NCBI GenBank assembly: GCA_018268695.1
Contig: JAFDWD010000007.1
Coordinates: 1-29,878, forward strand
Direction: 5' to 3'
Source: Actinomycetota bacterium
Lineage (GTDB): Bacteria > Actinomycetota > Thermoleophilia > Solirubrobacterales > 70-9
DNA: 29,878 nt
How positions within the stretch are numbered: position 1 is the stretch's first letter; the number at the start of each line of letters is the position of its first letter. Both the position numbers and the translations under genes were made by a program. The notes beneath the pieces were generated by a model. The model did no database searches, was not told the DNA's origin, and saw nothing but the letters and a program-made list of their open reading frames with translations. Below, one piece after another: positions 1 to 11,723 of the stretch.

Positions 1-1
1 A

Positions 2-1609
2 ATTTTTCCAAAGGCTCCCGAAGATGATCCTTTATGGAAAAATGGCAAAGAAGGTTCACTAGTGAGTCTCAACTTTTTGGAATTTGAAACCAAGCGAAGA
101 TATCGCACCAATGGAGTTATTTGTAAGTCTCTTAACCAAAAAGGAATGTGCGTTCAACTCAAAGAATGCTTTAGTACATGCCCCAAGTATATTCAAGCAA
201 GAACTATTGTCGCTTTCCATACTCTCCCGCAACAGATATCCCCACCGAAGATATCTGAGGAAAAATTGACAGAAGAGTTAACTCAATTTATTACAGCGGC
301 TGATACATTTTATATCGCCACTTACTGTGCTGAAACCGGTGCTGACGCTTCTCATCGAGGTGGTAGAGCTGGATTTGTCCGAGTTGTTGATGACAAGAAG
401 CTCTTGTGGGGTGATTACTTTGGAAAAAATATGTTTCAAACCCTCGGGAATACCCTCAAAGATCCTCATGCTGGATTATTATTCATCGACTATGAACGTG
501 GCCATACTTTACAATTAACAGGAACCATAAAAATAGAACACGTAGGTACAGGAAACGGTTTGGATGGTGCTGACCGGAATATCATGTTTACTATATCCAA
601 ATGGATATATCGAGAGTATGTCTCACCTTATCGATGGGCATTTGTTGATTATTCTTCACATGCTCCGTTATTGAAAGATACTGATGCTTTAAAACAAACC
701 TCAAAAGATGGTCATGTGATTTCTCAAGTTGAAAAATGGAGAAAAGAAGGAGAAGCTCGCGTAGTGGAAGCAATCTTAACTGAAATTATTGTAGAATCTC
801 CTACAGTAAAAACCTTTAGATTTACATGCAAATCTCCAGAGACCCCTGAACCTGGTCAATATGCGACATTCACCATTGATATCAACTCTCAATCTTCTAT
901 TATGAGAAGTTGGACGTTGACATCTGCTCGATATTGTATATTTCCTAAAGAATATGAAAACGAAGAAACTAATATCAATTTGAACCAATCTTCCCATATT
1001 GATATCTCCGTCAGGCGACAAGCCTCAGGAATTGCCTCAAACTGGCTTCACGACCACGCTAAAGTCGACCATACTTTTGTCAAAGTAATGGGCATTGAAG
1101 GCTCATTTACATTAAGCTCCTCCCTTCGACTATTATATCTTCACCCACAAGACAAACTGAAAAAAAATCAAGAATGGAAGTTATTCATGTTAACAGGCGG
1201 AATTGGAATTACTCCAATTCTTTCGATGTTACGTGGACTAAAAAATTCAATTGGAAATTTCAAGATGAAAAAAAAGCCAGAGGTCGTTTTGCTTCACTCC
1301 AATAAAAGTGCAAGTGATTTTCCCTTTTTGAATGAATTGAAAGAATTGGAAAATTCTGGAATTTTGAAAAAATTGGCCTTGTCAATTACCAATCAAAATA
1401 CACAAGGAGATGAGTTTGATGTTTTGGGTGTCAAAAATGTTCAATATGGTCGAGTGGATGAAAAATATCTAAAATCTGTTGTAAGTGATGTTCAAGATCG
1501 CATAGTCTATTTATGTGGACCTCCACCCTTTATGGAGGCAATGGTAAAAATTCTTCGTCCTCTTGGAGTTCCCGAATGTCACATTATCACAGAAAGCTTT
1601 GATTACTAA
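2..1609 (+). CDS. PNPOx-domain / ferredoxin-reductase-type flavoprotein (5' partial)
   Basis: The reading frame is already open at the left edge, so the true start lies outside; the in-frame GTG at 62 is not the start. The N-terminal half looks like a pyridoxamine-5'-phosphate-oxidase-like flavin domain (ETKRRYRTNG, then CPKYIQ, then RGGRAGFVRV). A ferredoxin-NADP-reductase-type module follows: the flavin-binding stretch RSWTLTSAR, the nucleotide-binding loop GGIGITPILSMLR and a terminal CGPPPFMEAM. Bacterial relatives with this order often carry a C-terminal 2Fe-2S ferredoxin domain; here the protein stops soon after the CGPP motif, so that domain is absent. No intron is needed in the visible part. 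The likely role is NAD(P)H-driven flavin electron transfer; substrate and partner are unknown. Family placement is solid, physiological function is not. Confidence 0.85.
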   Translation: MFPKAPEDDPLWKNGKEGSLVSLNFLEFETKRRYRTNGVICKSLNQKGMCVQLKECFSTCPKYIQARTIVAFHTLPQQISPPKISEEKLTEELTQFITAADTFYIATYCAETGADASHRGGRAGFVRVVDDKKLLWGDYFGKNMFQTLGNTLKDPHAGLLFIDYERGHTLQLTGTIKIEHVGTGNGLDGADRNIMFTISKWIYREYVSPYRWAFVDYSSHAPLLKDTDALKQTSKDGHVISQVEKWRKEGEARVVEAILTEIIVESPTVKTFRFTCKSPETPEPGQYATFTIDINSQSSIMRSWTLTSARYCIFPKEYENEETNINLNQSSHIDISVRRQASGIASNWLHDHAKVDHTFVKVMGIEGSFTLSSSLRLLYLHPQDKLKKNQEWKLFMLTGGIGITPILSMLRGLKNSIGNFKMKKKPEVVLLHSNKSASDFPFLNELKELENSGILKKLALSITNQNTQGDEFDVLGVKNVQYGRVDEKYLKSVVSDVQDRIVYLCGPPPFMEAMVKILRPLGVPECHIITESFDY

Positions 1610-1634
1610 TTGTTACAAATTTAATTTGTAACAA
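1610..1634. repeat. 25-nt palindrome directly after a stop codon
   Basis: The base after the TAA stop of the flavoprotein begins a palindrome whose 12-nt arms, TTGTTACAAATT and AATTTGTAACAA, are exact inverted copies around one central T. An AATAAA overlaps its right end (1633-1638). Position suggests a 3'-end processing or termination hairpin; that role is inference. Confidence 0.6.
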
Positions 1635-1781
1635 TAAATAATTATGAATTAATACCTATTTTTCCAAGCACTACAAAAATAATCGTCCCTTGTGTTCCAT
1701 TTCTGTTGAATTTTCTTCATGGAGCTCTTTTTGGTGGTGATTGATTTTTCTTCGAAAAAAGCAGAACAAAGATCAACACAA

Positions 1782-4289
1782 ATGGCAGAAGCCTTCGAAA
1801 GTGGCAACCAAGACAAAGCGGAAGACTTGAATGTCTTTCTTGGTAACATACAACTCAATTTGTTAAACTTTATTCTCCAGATAGTGACCCTGAAATTGGC
1901 ATTGATTTGGAATCTCCATTCACAAAAACAAAAACTCCTCAAGAAGGAACTACTAAATCCAATAACTTCGAGTTTGATGGTATTCTTTTCCTTATTTGTT
2001 TTTCATCAACGAATTCAAGACGAAGAAATTCCAGTTGAAGATTTAAAAGCCAATGGAACAAAGAAATCAAGTCAATCTGCAAATAAAACCGAAGATAAGG
2101 ACCAAGAAGAAGAAGCGCCAAAAATCAATAAGAAGTTGAAGGAATCACAAGAAACTAAAGAAGATAAAACAAAGAAAGAAGAACCAAAGACCAGCAAAGG
2201 AAAATCCAAAAAGAATTCACAAAAAGTGGAAGAGGATGAAGAAGAGGAAGATGCTTCCAAAGAAAAGAACCAAAAAGCAAAACCAAAAGTAGATAAGGAG
2301 GAAGAAGAAGAAGAGGAAGGTTCTTCGAAATCGAAAGAGAAGGCGAAATCAAAAGAGGAGAAAAAAGCAAAACCAGCAAAACGAAAAAAAGAACCAGAAG
2401 AGGAAGGTGAAAAGTCCGGCAAATCTCACGAAGAGAATGAGGAAAAGGAAGAGAAGAAATCGAAATCCAAAAAAGAAAAGGAAGAGAAAGTTGAGAAAAA
2501 AGAAAAACGACCAACCACACCTTACTTTGTCTACTGCAGTGAGCATCGTGAACAAGCTCGAAAGGATCATCCAGAGATGAAAGGTGCAGAGATCGCCAGT
2601 TATTTGGCATCAAAATGGAAAGCATTGTCTGATGAACAAAAGGTAAACAATGCGATGATGACATTGACATTATTAAAAGAATGTATACAAAGATAAGTAT
2701 GAAGAAGAATTGAAAAAGTGGAAAAAGGAACACGGAACTGAAGAAGTAATAATGCAAATTAGATCTAATATCATCCAATACAGGAACAAAAAAAACCCAA
2801 AAAAGAAAAAAAAGAAACAAAAGAAGAAAAAGAAGAAAAAGATGAAACTGAAAAAGCTAAAAAACCAAAGAAAAAGAAAAAGGAACAAACTTCCAGAGTC
2901 ATTGTTGTATCAGGTCTTTCAGAAAAACAAGAGGCTGTTTTTGAAGCCATCCGTAAAAGTAACATCAAGTTCATCTTTAATAACAACAATAGAAAAAGTA
3001 TTAGACGACGATACTGAATATACTGAGTCAGTTGGTCCCGATACAACTCATGTCGTTGTTGGTGCAACCGCTTTGAGAAGTGAAAAAGTACTAATGGCAC
3101 TTGCATTTGGAATTCCCATTGTCAGCTTTGATTGGATTTCTGAATCTGAAACAAAAGAAGAATGGTTGGATTCTGCTGATTTTGAAAACACAAAATTTTC
3201 CTCGAAAAAATCAAGAGAAGCTGCCAAAAACAAGAAAAGATTATTCCACGGTCTCGTATTCCACATTTACAAAGAAGAAAAAATGAAACGATCCACTTTA
3301 GAAGGGTTCTTTTTTTTATGAATTATTTTTCTTAATTTTTCAGAATTATTGAAGCTGCTGATGGTGAAATATCTCCAAGTTTCTTGGAAAGTGATATTAT
3401 TCTTTCTCCGCGATCAGTGAAACAGGACAAAGAAGACGGTGACATCAAGCCCGTTGTCACGGAAAAATGGGTTTTTGACTCTTTGTCAGATTACAAATTG
3501 CACAAATACTCTGATTACGAACCTCCTAAAGAAACTGAGATTCTTCGTCATAAAAATGCACTTCAATCTTTGCCAAGTTCGGAAAAGAAAAAGAGATTAG
3601 AAAAGAAAAAAAAGGAGGAAGGAGAACCTACAGCCAAAAAAACGAAAAAGGAGAAGAAAGAAGAAGAAGAAAATGATGATAAAGACAAAAGTGAAGAAGA
3701 AGAAGGTGAAAAGAAAAAGAAGGAAACAAAAGGCAAGAAAGAAGAAAAGAAAGAAGCTCCTAAAAAGAAAGAAACACCAAAAAAGGAAATGAAGAAAAAA
3801 TCTCAAGAGAAAGAAGAGGAAGAAGAAGAAGAAAAACAAGACAAAAAAGATGATAAGAAGAAAGAAATAAAGAAAGAATTGCCCAAGAAAGAGACCAAAA
3901 AGAAACCAGAAAAAGAGAAAGAAGAAGAAGAAGAAGAGAAACCAAAGAAAGAAAACAAAAAGAAGGAAGAAAAGAAAGAAGAGAAAAAAGAAAAGCCAAA
4001 AGAAAAAGTAGCTGAAAAGAAAGAACTAAAGAAAAAGAAAGAAGAGGAAAAAGAAGAAGAAGATGAAAAACCAAAGAAGAGAAAACAGACAAAAGGAGAA
4101 GATGAAGAAGAAGAAAAACAAGAGAAAAAGAAGGAAAAAACTTCAACCCCAAAGAAAGAAGCTCCTAAAAAGAAAGAAACTGAGAAAAAAGCAACCAAGA
4201 AAGAAAAAAGCAAGGAAGAAAGTGAAGGGGAAGAAAAAGAAGAAAAGAAAGATACTAAAGCAAAAGGATCAAAAAAGCAAAAGAATTAA
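1782..4289 (+). CDS. HMG-box, tandem BRCT protein with Lys/Glu-rich tail
   Basis: Exons 1782-1842, 1881-1979, 2020-2642, 2680-2745, 2784-2958, 2993-3305 and 3344-4289 join to 760 residues; the six introns are 34-40 nt. A charged region (about 55-215) leads to an HMG box (about 217-283: RPTTPYFVYCSEHREQAR through SDEQKNVYKDKYEEELKKW, restored only by splicing). Two BRCT domains follow (about 320-405 and 422-505). BRCT1 has the phosphate-binding Ser-Gly (VVSGL) and a lysine in SEKVLMALAFGIPIVSFDWI, as in phosphopeptide-binding pairs of the MDC1/PTIP type; BRCT2 ends in WVFDSL. Residues 515-760 are almost only Lys and Glu. Likely a nuclear DNA-damage or chromatin factor that bends DNA and reads phosphopeptides. 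An in-frame ATG at 1719 would add 21 residues; 1782 was chosen for its A at -3 and more ordinary N-terminus. Confidence 0.88.
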
Positions 4290-4329
4290 ATGAAAATATG
4301 TAATTACTGCAATCAAGTTTAAATATATC

Positions 4330-4359
4330 AATAATTTGAAAAAAAAATTTCGAATTATT
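4330..4359. repeat. inverted repeat between convergent genes
   Basis: Arms AATAATTTGAAA and TTTCGAATTATT pair over 12 positions with one U-G wobble around a six-A loop. It lies in the 92-nt gap between the convergent HMG/BRCT and RING genes. A 3'-end signal is plausible but unproven. Confidence 0.5.
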
Positions 4360-4381
4360 TTGGAATTTATTTACAACTGGC

Positions 4382-5125
4382 TTAAAAGAACACTTTTAAG
4401 ATTTGATTGGCTTTCGATCGGCAAACAGGGCAATGGGAATCTGTAATTTCTCCTTTACATTTTTCACATAAACATAAGTGGCCACAAGGAACAATAGCGT
4501 ATCTTGGAGATGATTCCATGCAAATCGCACATTGATTCAACTGTTCTCTTCTCTTGGTTTCTTCAATTTGTACATTTAATAGCTTTGTGGTTTCATCCAA
4601 CAGCAATTTTATATTTTCTAACTCGGTGGAATTTTTGTTTAATTTTGGAATTTGTTCTTTGACTTGTCCAATCAACTTTTCCATAGATATGGGACTCCCT
4701 TCTGTGTCTTGTTTTTGTGGGGAAGGAATTTGTTTCATGCACACAAATGTACCGGAATATAAACTTGATTCGTTAAACCAGGTACCTTCAATTACTAATT
4801 CTTCTTTGCTCTTAGAATTAAGTTTGCCTTCAAATTTAACTTCAACTGCCTGAATACTGAGACCAGGAAGATATTTTTTTTTCACAGAAAAAAATCGAGT
4901 TAAAGGGTCAAATTTTCCATATACAAGAAATGGGAACAATTTTTCTTGGCCATCCGAATTATAACCTGCCCCAACAATATGACATACAGACGAAATAGTC
5001 ACTGCCGACAAAGTCCAAAATATTGGATTTGTAGGACACTTATATTGAGGATATGGTGGACAACTACCAATCCAAATTCCATTAAGGACATCTGCTTTCA
5101 GAGTCTCATTTGTATTCGAATCCAT
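4382..5125 (-). CDS. C-terminal RING-finger protein, probable E3 ubiquitin ligase
   Basis: Intronless frame of 247 residues. The last 49 residues hold a complete C3HC4 RING: CAIC, then PCGHLCLCEKC, then CPVC, in the style of MGRN1/IAP-type RINGs. Before it, residues about 150-198 are rich in Lys, Glu and Leu and look helical or coiled-coil. The first 140 residues contain repeated small beta-type motifs (NGIWIGS, VYGKFDP, VEVKFEGKL, IEGTWF, YSGTFVCMK) that suggest a beta-barrel-like fold I cannot name. The start is the first ATG of the frame; the frame stays open upstream to about 5270 without another ATG, so a short spliced leader exon cannot be excluded. The upstream Nudix gene lies 131 nt away on the same strand. 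Confidence 0.8.
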   Translation of the reverse strand: MDSNTNETLKADVLNGIWIGSCPPYPQYKCPTNPIFWTLSAVTISSVCHIVGAGYNSDGQEKLFPFLVYGKFDPLTRFFSVKKKYLPGLSIQAVEVKFEGKLNSKSKEELVIEGTWFNESSLYSGTFVCMKQIPSPQKQDTEGSPISMEKLIGQVKEQIPKLNKNSTELENIKLLLDETTKLLNVQIEETKRREQLNQCAICMESSPRYAIVPCGHLCLCEKCKGEITDSHCPVCRSKANQILKVFF

Positions 5126-5256
5126 TCCAATAAGAAAAAGTTGTTGTTGTCGAATAAATAAAAACTTGGGGAAATGAATTTTTTGCTTCAAGAGTGAGAA
5201 TTCACAGTGATTTTCACTATTTATAAGTACAAGTATTGGAACGCATGGGAAACAAT

Positions 5257-5907
5257 TTAAGAGGTTTCATCAATTGGCAAAATATTGCAAGCGGACAAAC
5301 AGTTCAAAAACCAGGGTGTAAACATTTCTGGCGTTGAATTTACGAGTTTTTTTAGATCTGAAAGAGAAACCCATTTTGCATCCACAACTTCGTCGTTATC
5401 AATTGCAAAATTGCCGTTATATATGAGTTTCCAACACACATTAAATTCGTAATCTTACGGAAATTAATTTTGAATCCTGCAAACTGTACCTTGGATTCCT
5501 TTCTCTGGATGTTCATATTTATTCAAAATTGGATCACAAAGTGGTACCAAATCGCTTTCTTTGATATCTATATTCAGTTCTTCTTTAAGACCTCTTATTG
5601 CCGCGTCCTTATAAGTCTCACCGCATTTCAAATGCTCTGCGCATGATAAATCCCATAGCGATGGGCAAATGTCTTTGTTTGCTGCTCTTTTTTGGATTAA
5701 TAATTCTCCTTTTGGATTCAGAACAAATATATTTGTGGCTCGATGAAAGTATCCGTTTTTGTGTACTTCAGGACGAGGAGCAGTCCCAATTAAATTTTCT
5801 TTTTCATCAAATATCTCAAATTGCTCAATTTGTACCTTGTGGTCATTTTCCTTTTCCATTTTTTGATACTTCGAAAAAATTTCCACGGAGAAACATTGAC
5901 CTCCCAT
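5257..5907 (-). CDS. Nudix-domain protein, IDI/YfcD-like
   Basis: Exons 5907-5490 and 5453-5257 give 204 residues; the 36-nt intron joins GIQ to DYEFNVCWKLIYNG, where Nudix hydrolases of this group have their next strands. The N-terminal strand pattern (RPEVHKNGYFHRATNIFVL) and LLIQKRAANKDICPSLWDLS match the isopentenyl-diphosphate isomerase-like branch. The Nudix box is AEHLKCGETYKDAAIRGLK followed by EELNI: the Glu pair is present, but the first box Gly, the Glu after Arg and the late Gly are changed, as in IDI-like members. It lacks the flanking signatures of a true IDI, so a nucleotide or isoprenoid diphosphatase role is more likely than isomerisation. A second ATG at 5859 is an alternative start. 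It diverges from GFAT. Confidence 0.82.
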
Positions 5908-6067
5908 TAGAATGCCAAGAGCTCATGTTTGTGGAACAAAATTTCTCTTTCATTGGGATTTAAAGCACCCTGTAATTTTGCCACGTTGAGATGGATTTAT
6001 TATGCATTTTTTCATAAACTTAACTACGTGGAAAAAAAAGGATTTTTTCGCCCAAAAAAGAAGGAAG
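5908..6067. promoter_or_regulatory. bidirectional promoter gap, Nudix / GFAT
   Basis: 160 nt separate the divergent ATGs. ACGT-core sites occur at 5981-5987 (CCACGTT) and 6025-6031 (TACGTGG). No clear TATA box. The role as a shared promoter follows from gene arrangement only. Confidence 0.45.
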
Positions 6068-8457
<2,390 letters not shown>

Positions 8458-8534
8458 AATTGGAAGCCATTTTGGAAATAAACTCAGAGTCATCCGATTC
8501 TTGTTTTTTTGAAAATTCTTCAACCTTTCTAGGA

Positions 8535-8541
8535 CACGTCA
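8535..8541 (-). promoter_or_regulatory. UPRE-like ACGT site upstream of HYOU1
   Basis: Reads TGACGTG on the minus strand (GGTGACGTGTCC in context), matching the core of the mammalian unfolded-protein-response element bound by XBP1/ATF6-type bZIP factors. It lies 38 nt before the HYOU1 ATG in a 122-nt intergenic gap. Function is inference from sequence and target gene; a 7-mer can occur by chance, and the site may fall in the 5' UTR. Confidence 0.3.
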
Positions 8542-8579
8542 CCAAAAAAATAGTGATTCTACATCACAAAAAATTAGAA

Positions 8580-11558
8580 ATGAATACACTTGGTCTTGTA
8601 TCAAAAATTTTCCTTCTGGTAGTTTTGTTGAACCCCTTTGTCTGCCACAGCCTAGTAATTGGAATTGACTTTGGCTCGGAATGGTTTAAAGTTGCACTTG
8701 TAAAAGGGAAAAGTGTTGAAGTGGCCCTAAATGAGCAGTCATCCAGAAAAACGGCATCTGCTGTCGCATTTACTGACGATTTGCTCGTAGGTACAGACGC
8801 CAAAAACTTGGTACGAATCGATATGGCGCTAAAATTTTGTAGGCTACGAGATTTCCTCAACGAACAATTTTGTATTCTACACAGCTGTTAGGGAGAAGTT
8901 TAACAGATCCCTACATTGCGCGTAATCATCCTTACTTACCCCAAAATGCTATCGAACATCCAAATAAGTAATTTTATTGGATTTATTCTAATTATTTCAC
9001 AGCACAAAATCAATAGCGATCTCTGTAGGAAGCGATACATACTCTATTGAAACGGTAGTTGCTTTCCTTCTTGAACGAGCTAGAGATATTGCCAAAAAAA
9101 CAGCCGAAACTGATGTCAGAGATTGTGTGATTACGGTAACAAATGATCAAAGTCTAAAATATCAGGTCCCACCTTTTTTTACACAATACCAACGTCAAGC
9201 AATTGTTGATGCCGCCAAATTGGTTGGATTGAATGTGTTGGCATTCCTTACAGATAATACTGCTGCTGCCATCAACTTTGCTATTGAAAGAGATTTTGAT
9301 TCAAATCAAGTAAAAGCGATATTTTATGATATGGGTAGCAGTTCCACAAAAGTGAGTCTTATTCATTTTTCTGGAACACCTGATGAAAAAAATAAGAACA
9401 AAACAATAAGTAATTCTCAAATAATTTCCTGGGATTAATATTCTTTTAGCTCAAATTCAAGTTGTTGATGTAGCTTGGGATGATTCCTTAGGTGGACGTG
9501 ATTTCGACTACGAGTTAGTCAAACTTTTTATCAAAGATGTTGCTGCCAAGACTGGCCAACAGATTTCTCAAAAGGAAAACCCAAAGGCATACAACAAACT
9601 CTTCAAAGAAGCCCAAAAAGCTAAAGAAATTTTAAGTGCCAATCAAGATGTTCGAGCTTCGGTATGTCATTGAAGATTATTATTCCAACTACTATCCTTT
9701 AACTAGGTTGAAGGATTATTCCCTGACTATGATTTTCAAATTACCGTGACAAGAGAACAATTTGAAACACTTTCCAAAGATTTGTTTGAAAGAGCCATGC
9801 TACCTATCCGAGAAATTATGACCAGAAACAATATTACAACAGTAATTACAAATTTTTGACTTGACTAATATTTGTAAGTCGGATCTTTCTTATGTTGAAA
9901 TCTACGGGGGAGGAGTTCGAATTCCAAAATTCCAACAAAAATTAGCAGAGGCAGTTGGAAAAGATATTGACAAACATCTAAATACAGATGAAAGTTCTGT
10001 ATTAGGTGCTGCCTTTTATGCTGCTACCATGAGTAGTTCATTTAGAGCCAGACCCATTAAAGTCAAAGAATTATCACCATTTGGAGCACAAGTTATTTTC
10101 CAAACCAACGATAAATCAGGTAATTTTCTATTCAAAGAAACTCAACTTTGTCATTTAGAAAAAAAAGATACTTTGTTATTTTCTGCAGGTTCTCGATATA
10201 ATGCAAAGAAAACTATCAATTTTTCATTCGATCAAAACTTTACTCTTGCATTGGAATATGTTTCTTCACAACAACTTCCAAAAGGAACAACAAAATCAAT
10301 TGCAAGTTATCAAGTGAATGGAGTACCAACAACAGAAATGTTCAATTTTACTGGAAAACCACGACTTTCTGCAAACTTCCGCCTTGATCCAAAAGGAATG
10401 TTTGAGATTGAAAAAATTGAAGCTGAAATCACCCTTATTTCTACAGTTCAAGTTCCAAAAGTAATTGTTGCCAACAAGACAACTGAAACATCTTCTGACT
10501 CTGCAACAGCAGATTCTGCCAATAATAATGAGGAATCTACTACTCCTTTAAATGAAGATTCAGATGAAAAATTTCCAAAGTCAGAGGAAAGTTCTTCCTT
10601 CAATGAAGAAGTCAAACAGGAAGAAACTCCTGAAAAAGTTGAAAAAGAAGCTCCTCCAAAAGTTGACGATGTCGAATCGACAACAGAAAATGTTACCGTT
10701 TATGAAACCAAACAAGTCAAGAGAAATCATCGTGTTAAATTAACGCTCTCCATGATTGAAGGTCCTGGCTTATCCGAAACTCAAACACAACAAAATTTAT
10801 TCATGTAAGAATCACCACATGAAATTTACATTTTTGTTTTTAGCATTCGAGATATTCGAAAGAAAATTGAACTCAGAAAAGAAAAAGAACGAGAAAAAAA
10901 TAATCTTGAAAGTTACATTTATGACATGAAAGAAAAATTAGAAAGTCAAGTCTACGATGCAGTTACCACTCCACAAGAACGTGAAAAATTTACAGAACAA
11001 TTAAATACTGCTGGAAATTGGTTATATGAAGAAGGTGCTGACTCTGATACTCAAACTTATAAAGATGTTTCATCTTCCTTAAAATTTGTTGGTGACAAAA
11101 TTGTCAAGAGAAAATATGAATCAGAAGAAAGACCTAAAGCTTTAGCTCAATTTGGATCTTTCTTAATGTTCTCAAAAGAAGTTTTGATGAATATTTCAGC
11201 TACTTTAAATATCACCCAAGAAGAATTTGCAGAAATGCTTTTAGCTATTGATAAGGCTGAAAAAGAAATTGGTGAAAAGGCAACAAAACAAGCTGCACTT
11301 TCACCTTTTGAAGATCCAATATTTACTGTCGATGAAATATTCAAGAAATCAAGAGAATTGGATGCCAAATTAAGAGTTTTGTCGAGAAGACCAAAAAAGT
11401 CTGTAAAAAAACCCGAAGAACCAAAAGTTGAACAAACTTTGAATGAAGACGATGATGGCGAAGACGATGAAGATGATGATCATGAAACTAATATCGATGA
11501 AAATGAAAATAAATCGGGGGATTCAGCAAAGAATAACAAGGAACATGATGAATTATAA
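8580..11558 (+). CDS. HYOU1: ER Hsp70-family chaperone, HYOU1/GRP170/Lhs1 type
   Basis: Seven exons (8580-8810, 8843-8967, 9003-9409, 9450-9661, 9707-9841, 9879-10804, 10844-11558) give 916 residues. An ER signal peptide of about 24 residues (FLLVVLLNPFVCHS) precedes the nucleotide-binding domain, which starts GIDFGSEWFKVALVK and carries IFYDMGSSSTKVSL and EIYGGGVRIPKFQQKL, all typical of the Hsp110/GRP170 branch rather than BiP. A Ser/Glu/Lys-rich acidic insert (about 10490-10690) interrupts the substrate-binding half. A helical C-terminal part follows (LESYIYDMKEKLESQ, TAGNWLYEEGA), then an Asp-rich tail and the retention signal HDEL. Role: nucleotide exchange factor and holdase for BiP in the ER lumen. 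The ATG at 8580 was chosen because the signal peptide begins there; the longer frame from 8460 adds non-homologous sequence. Confidence 0.96.
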
Positions 11559-11643
11559 ACAAATGAAGGCAAAATAAAAAGTTTGATAGATTATATATTG
11601 TAAGTTTCAAGTATTCAATTTTTGTACCGCCAATGAATTTCGC

Positions 11644-11654
11644 CACGTGATTCC
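11644..11654. promoter_or_regulatory. E-box element CACGTGATTCC upstream of the hydrolase
   Basis: An 11-nt string containing the palindromic E-box CACGTG, 69 nt before the alpha/beta-hydrolase ATG. The identical 11-mer occurs at 17714-17724 upstream of the FAD monooxygenase. E-boxes bind bHLH factors; a shared regulator is inference. Confidence 0.35.
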
Positions 11655-11723
11655 AGTTTTTGTAAAGTTCCCACAAAGGCAACAAGCCATATTATTGGAA
11701 GCCATTATAGTGGGAGGGTATTA

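Noticed and set aside
1719..1781. Upstream in-frame ATG for the HMG/BRCT protein
   Set aside because: Possible, but the added hydrophobic residues look untypical of the nuclear protein; 1782 preferred. Not excluded.
2072..4213. Several long minus-strand frames rich in Phe, Ser and Leu
   Set aside because: They are antisense readings of the Lys/Glu-rich HMG/BRCT coding sequence; purine-rich codons become Phe/Leu/Ser codons.
5257..5907. Isopentenyl-diphosphate isomerase identity for the Nudix protein
   Set aside because: The scaffold is similar, but the IDI catalytic context (CCSHPL-type cysteine block) is replaced by SCAEHLK.
8460..8579. In-frame extension of HYOU1 upstream of 8580
   Set aside because: It would bury the signal peptide behind 40 non-homologous residues and it begins 3 nt after the GFAT stop.
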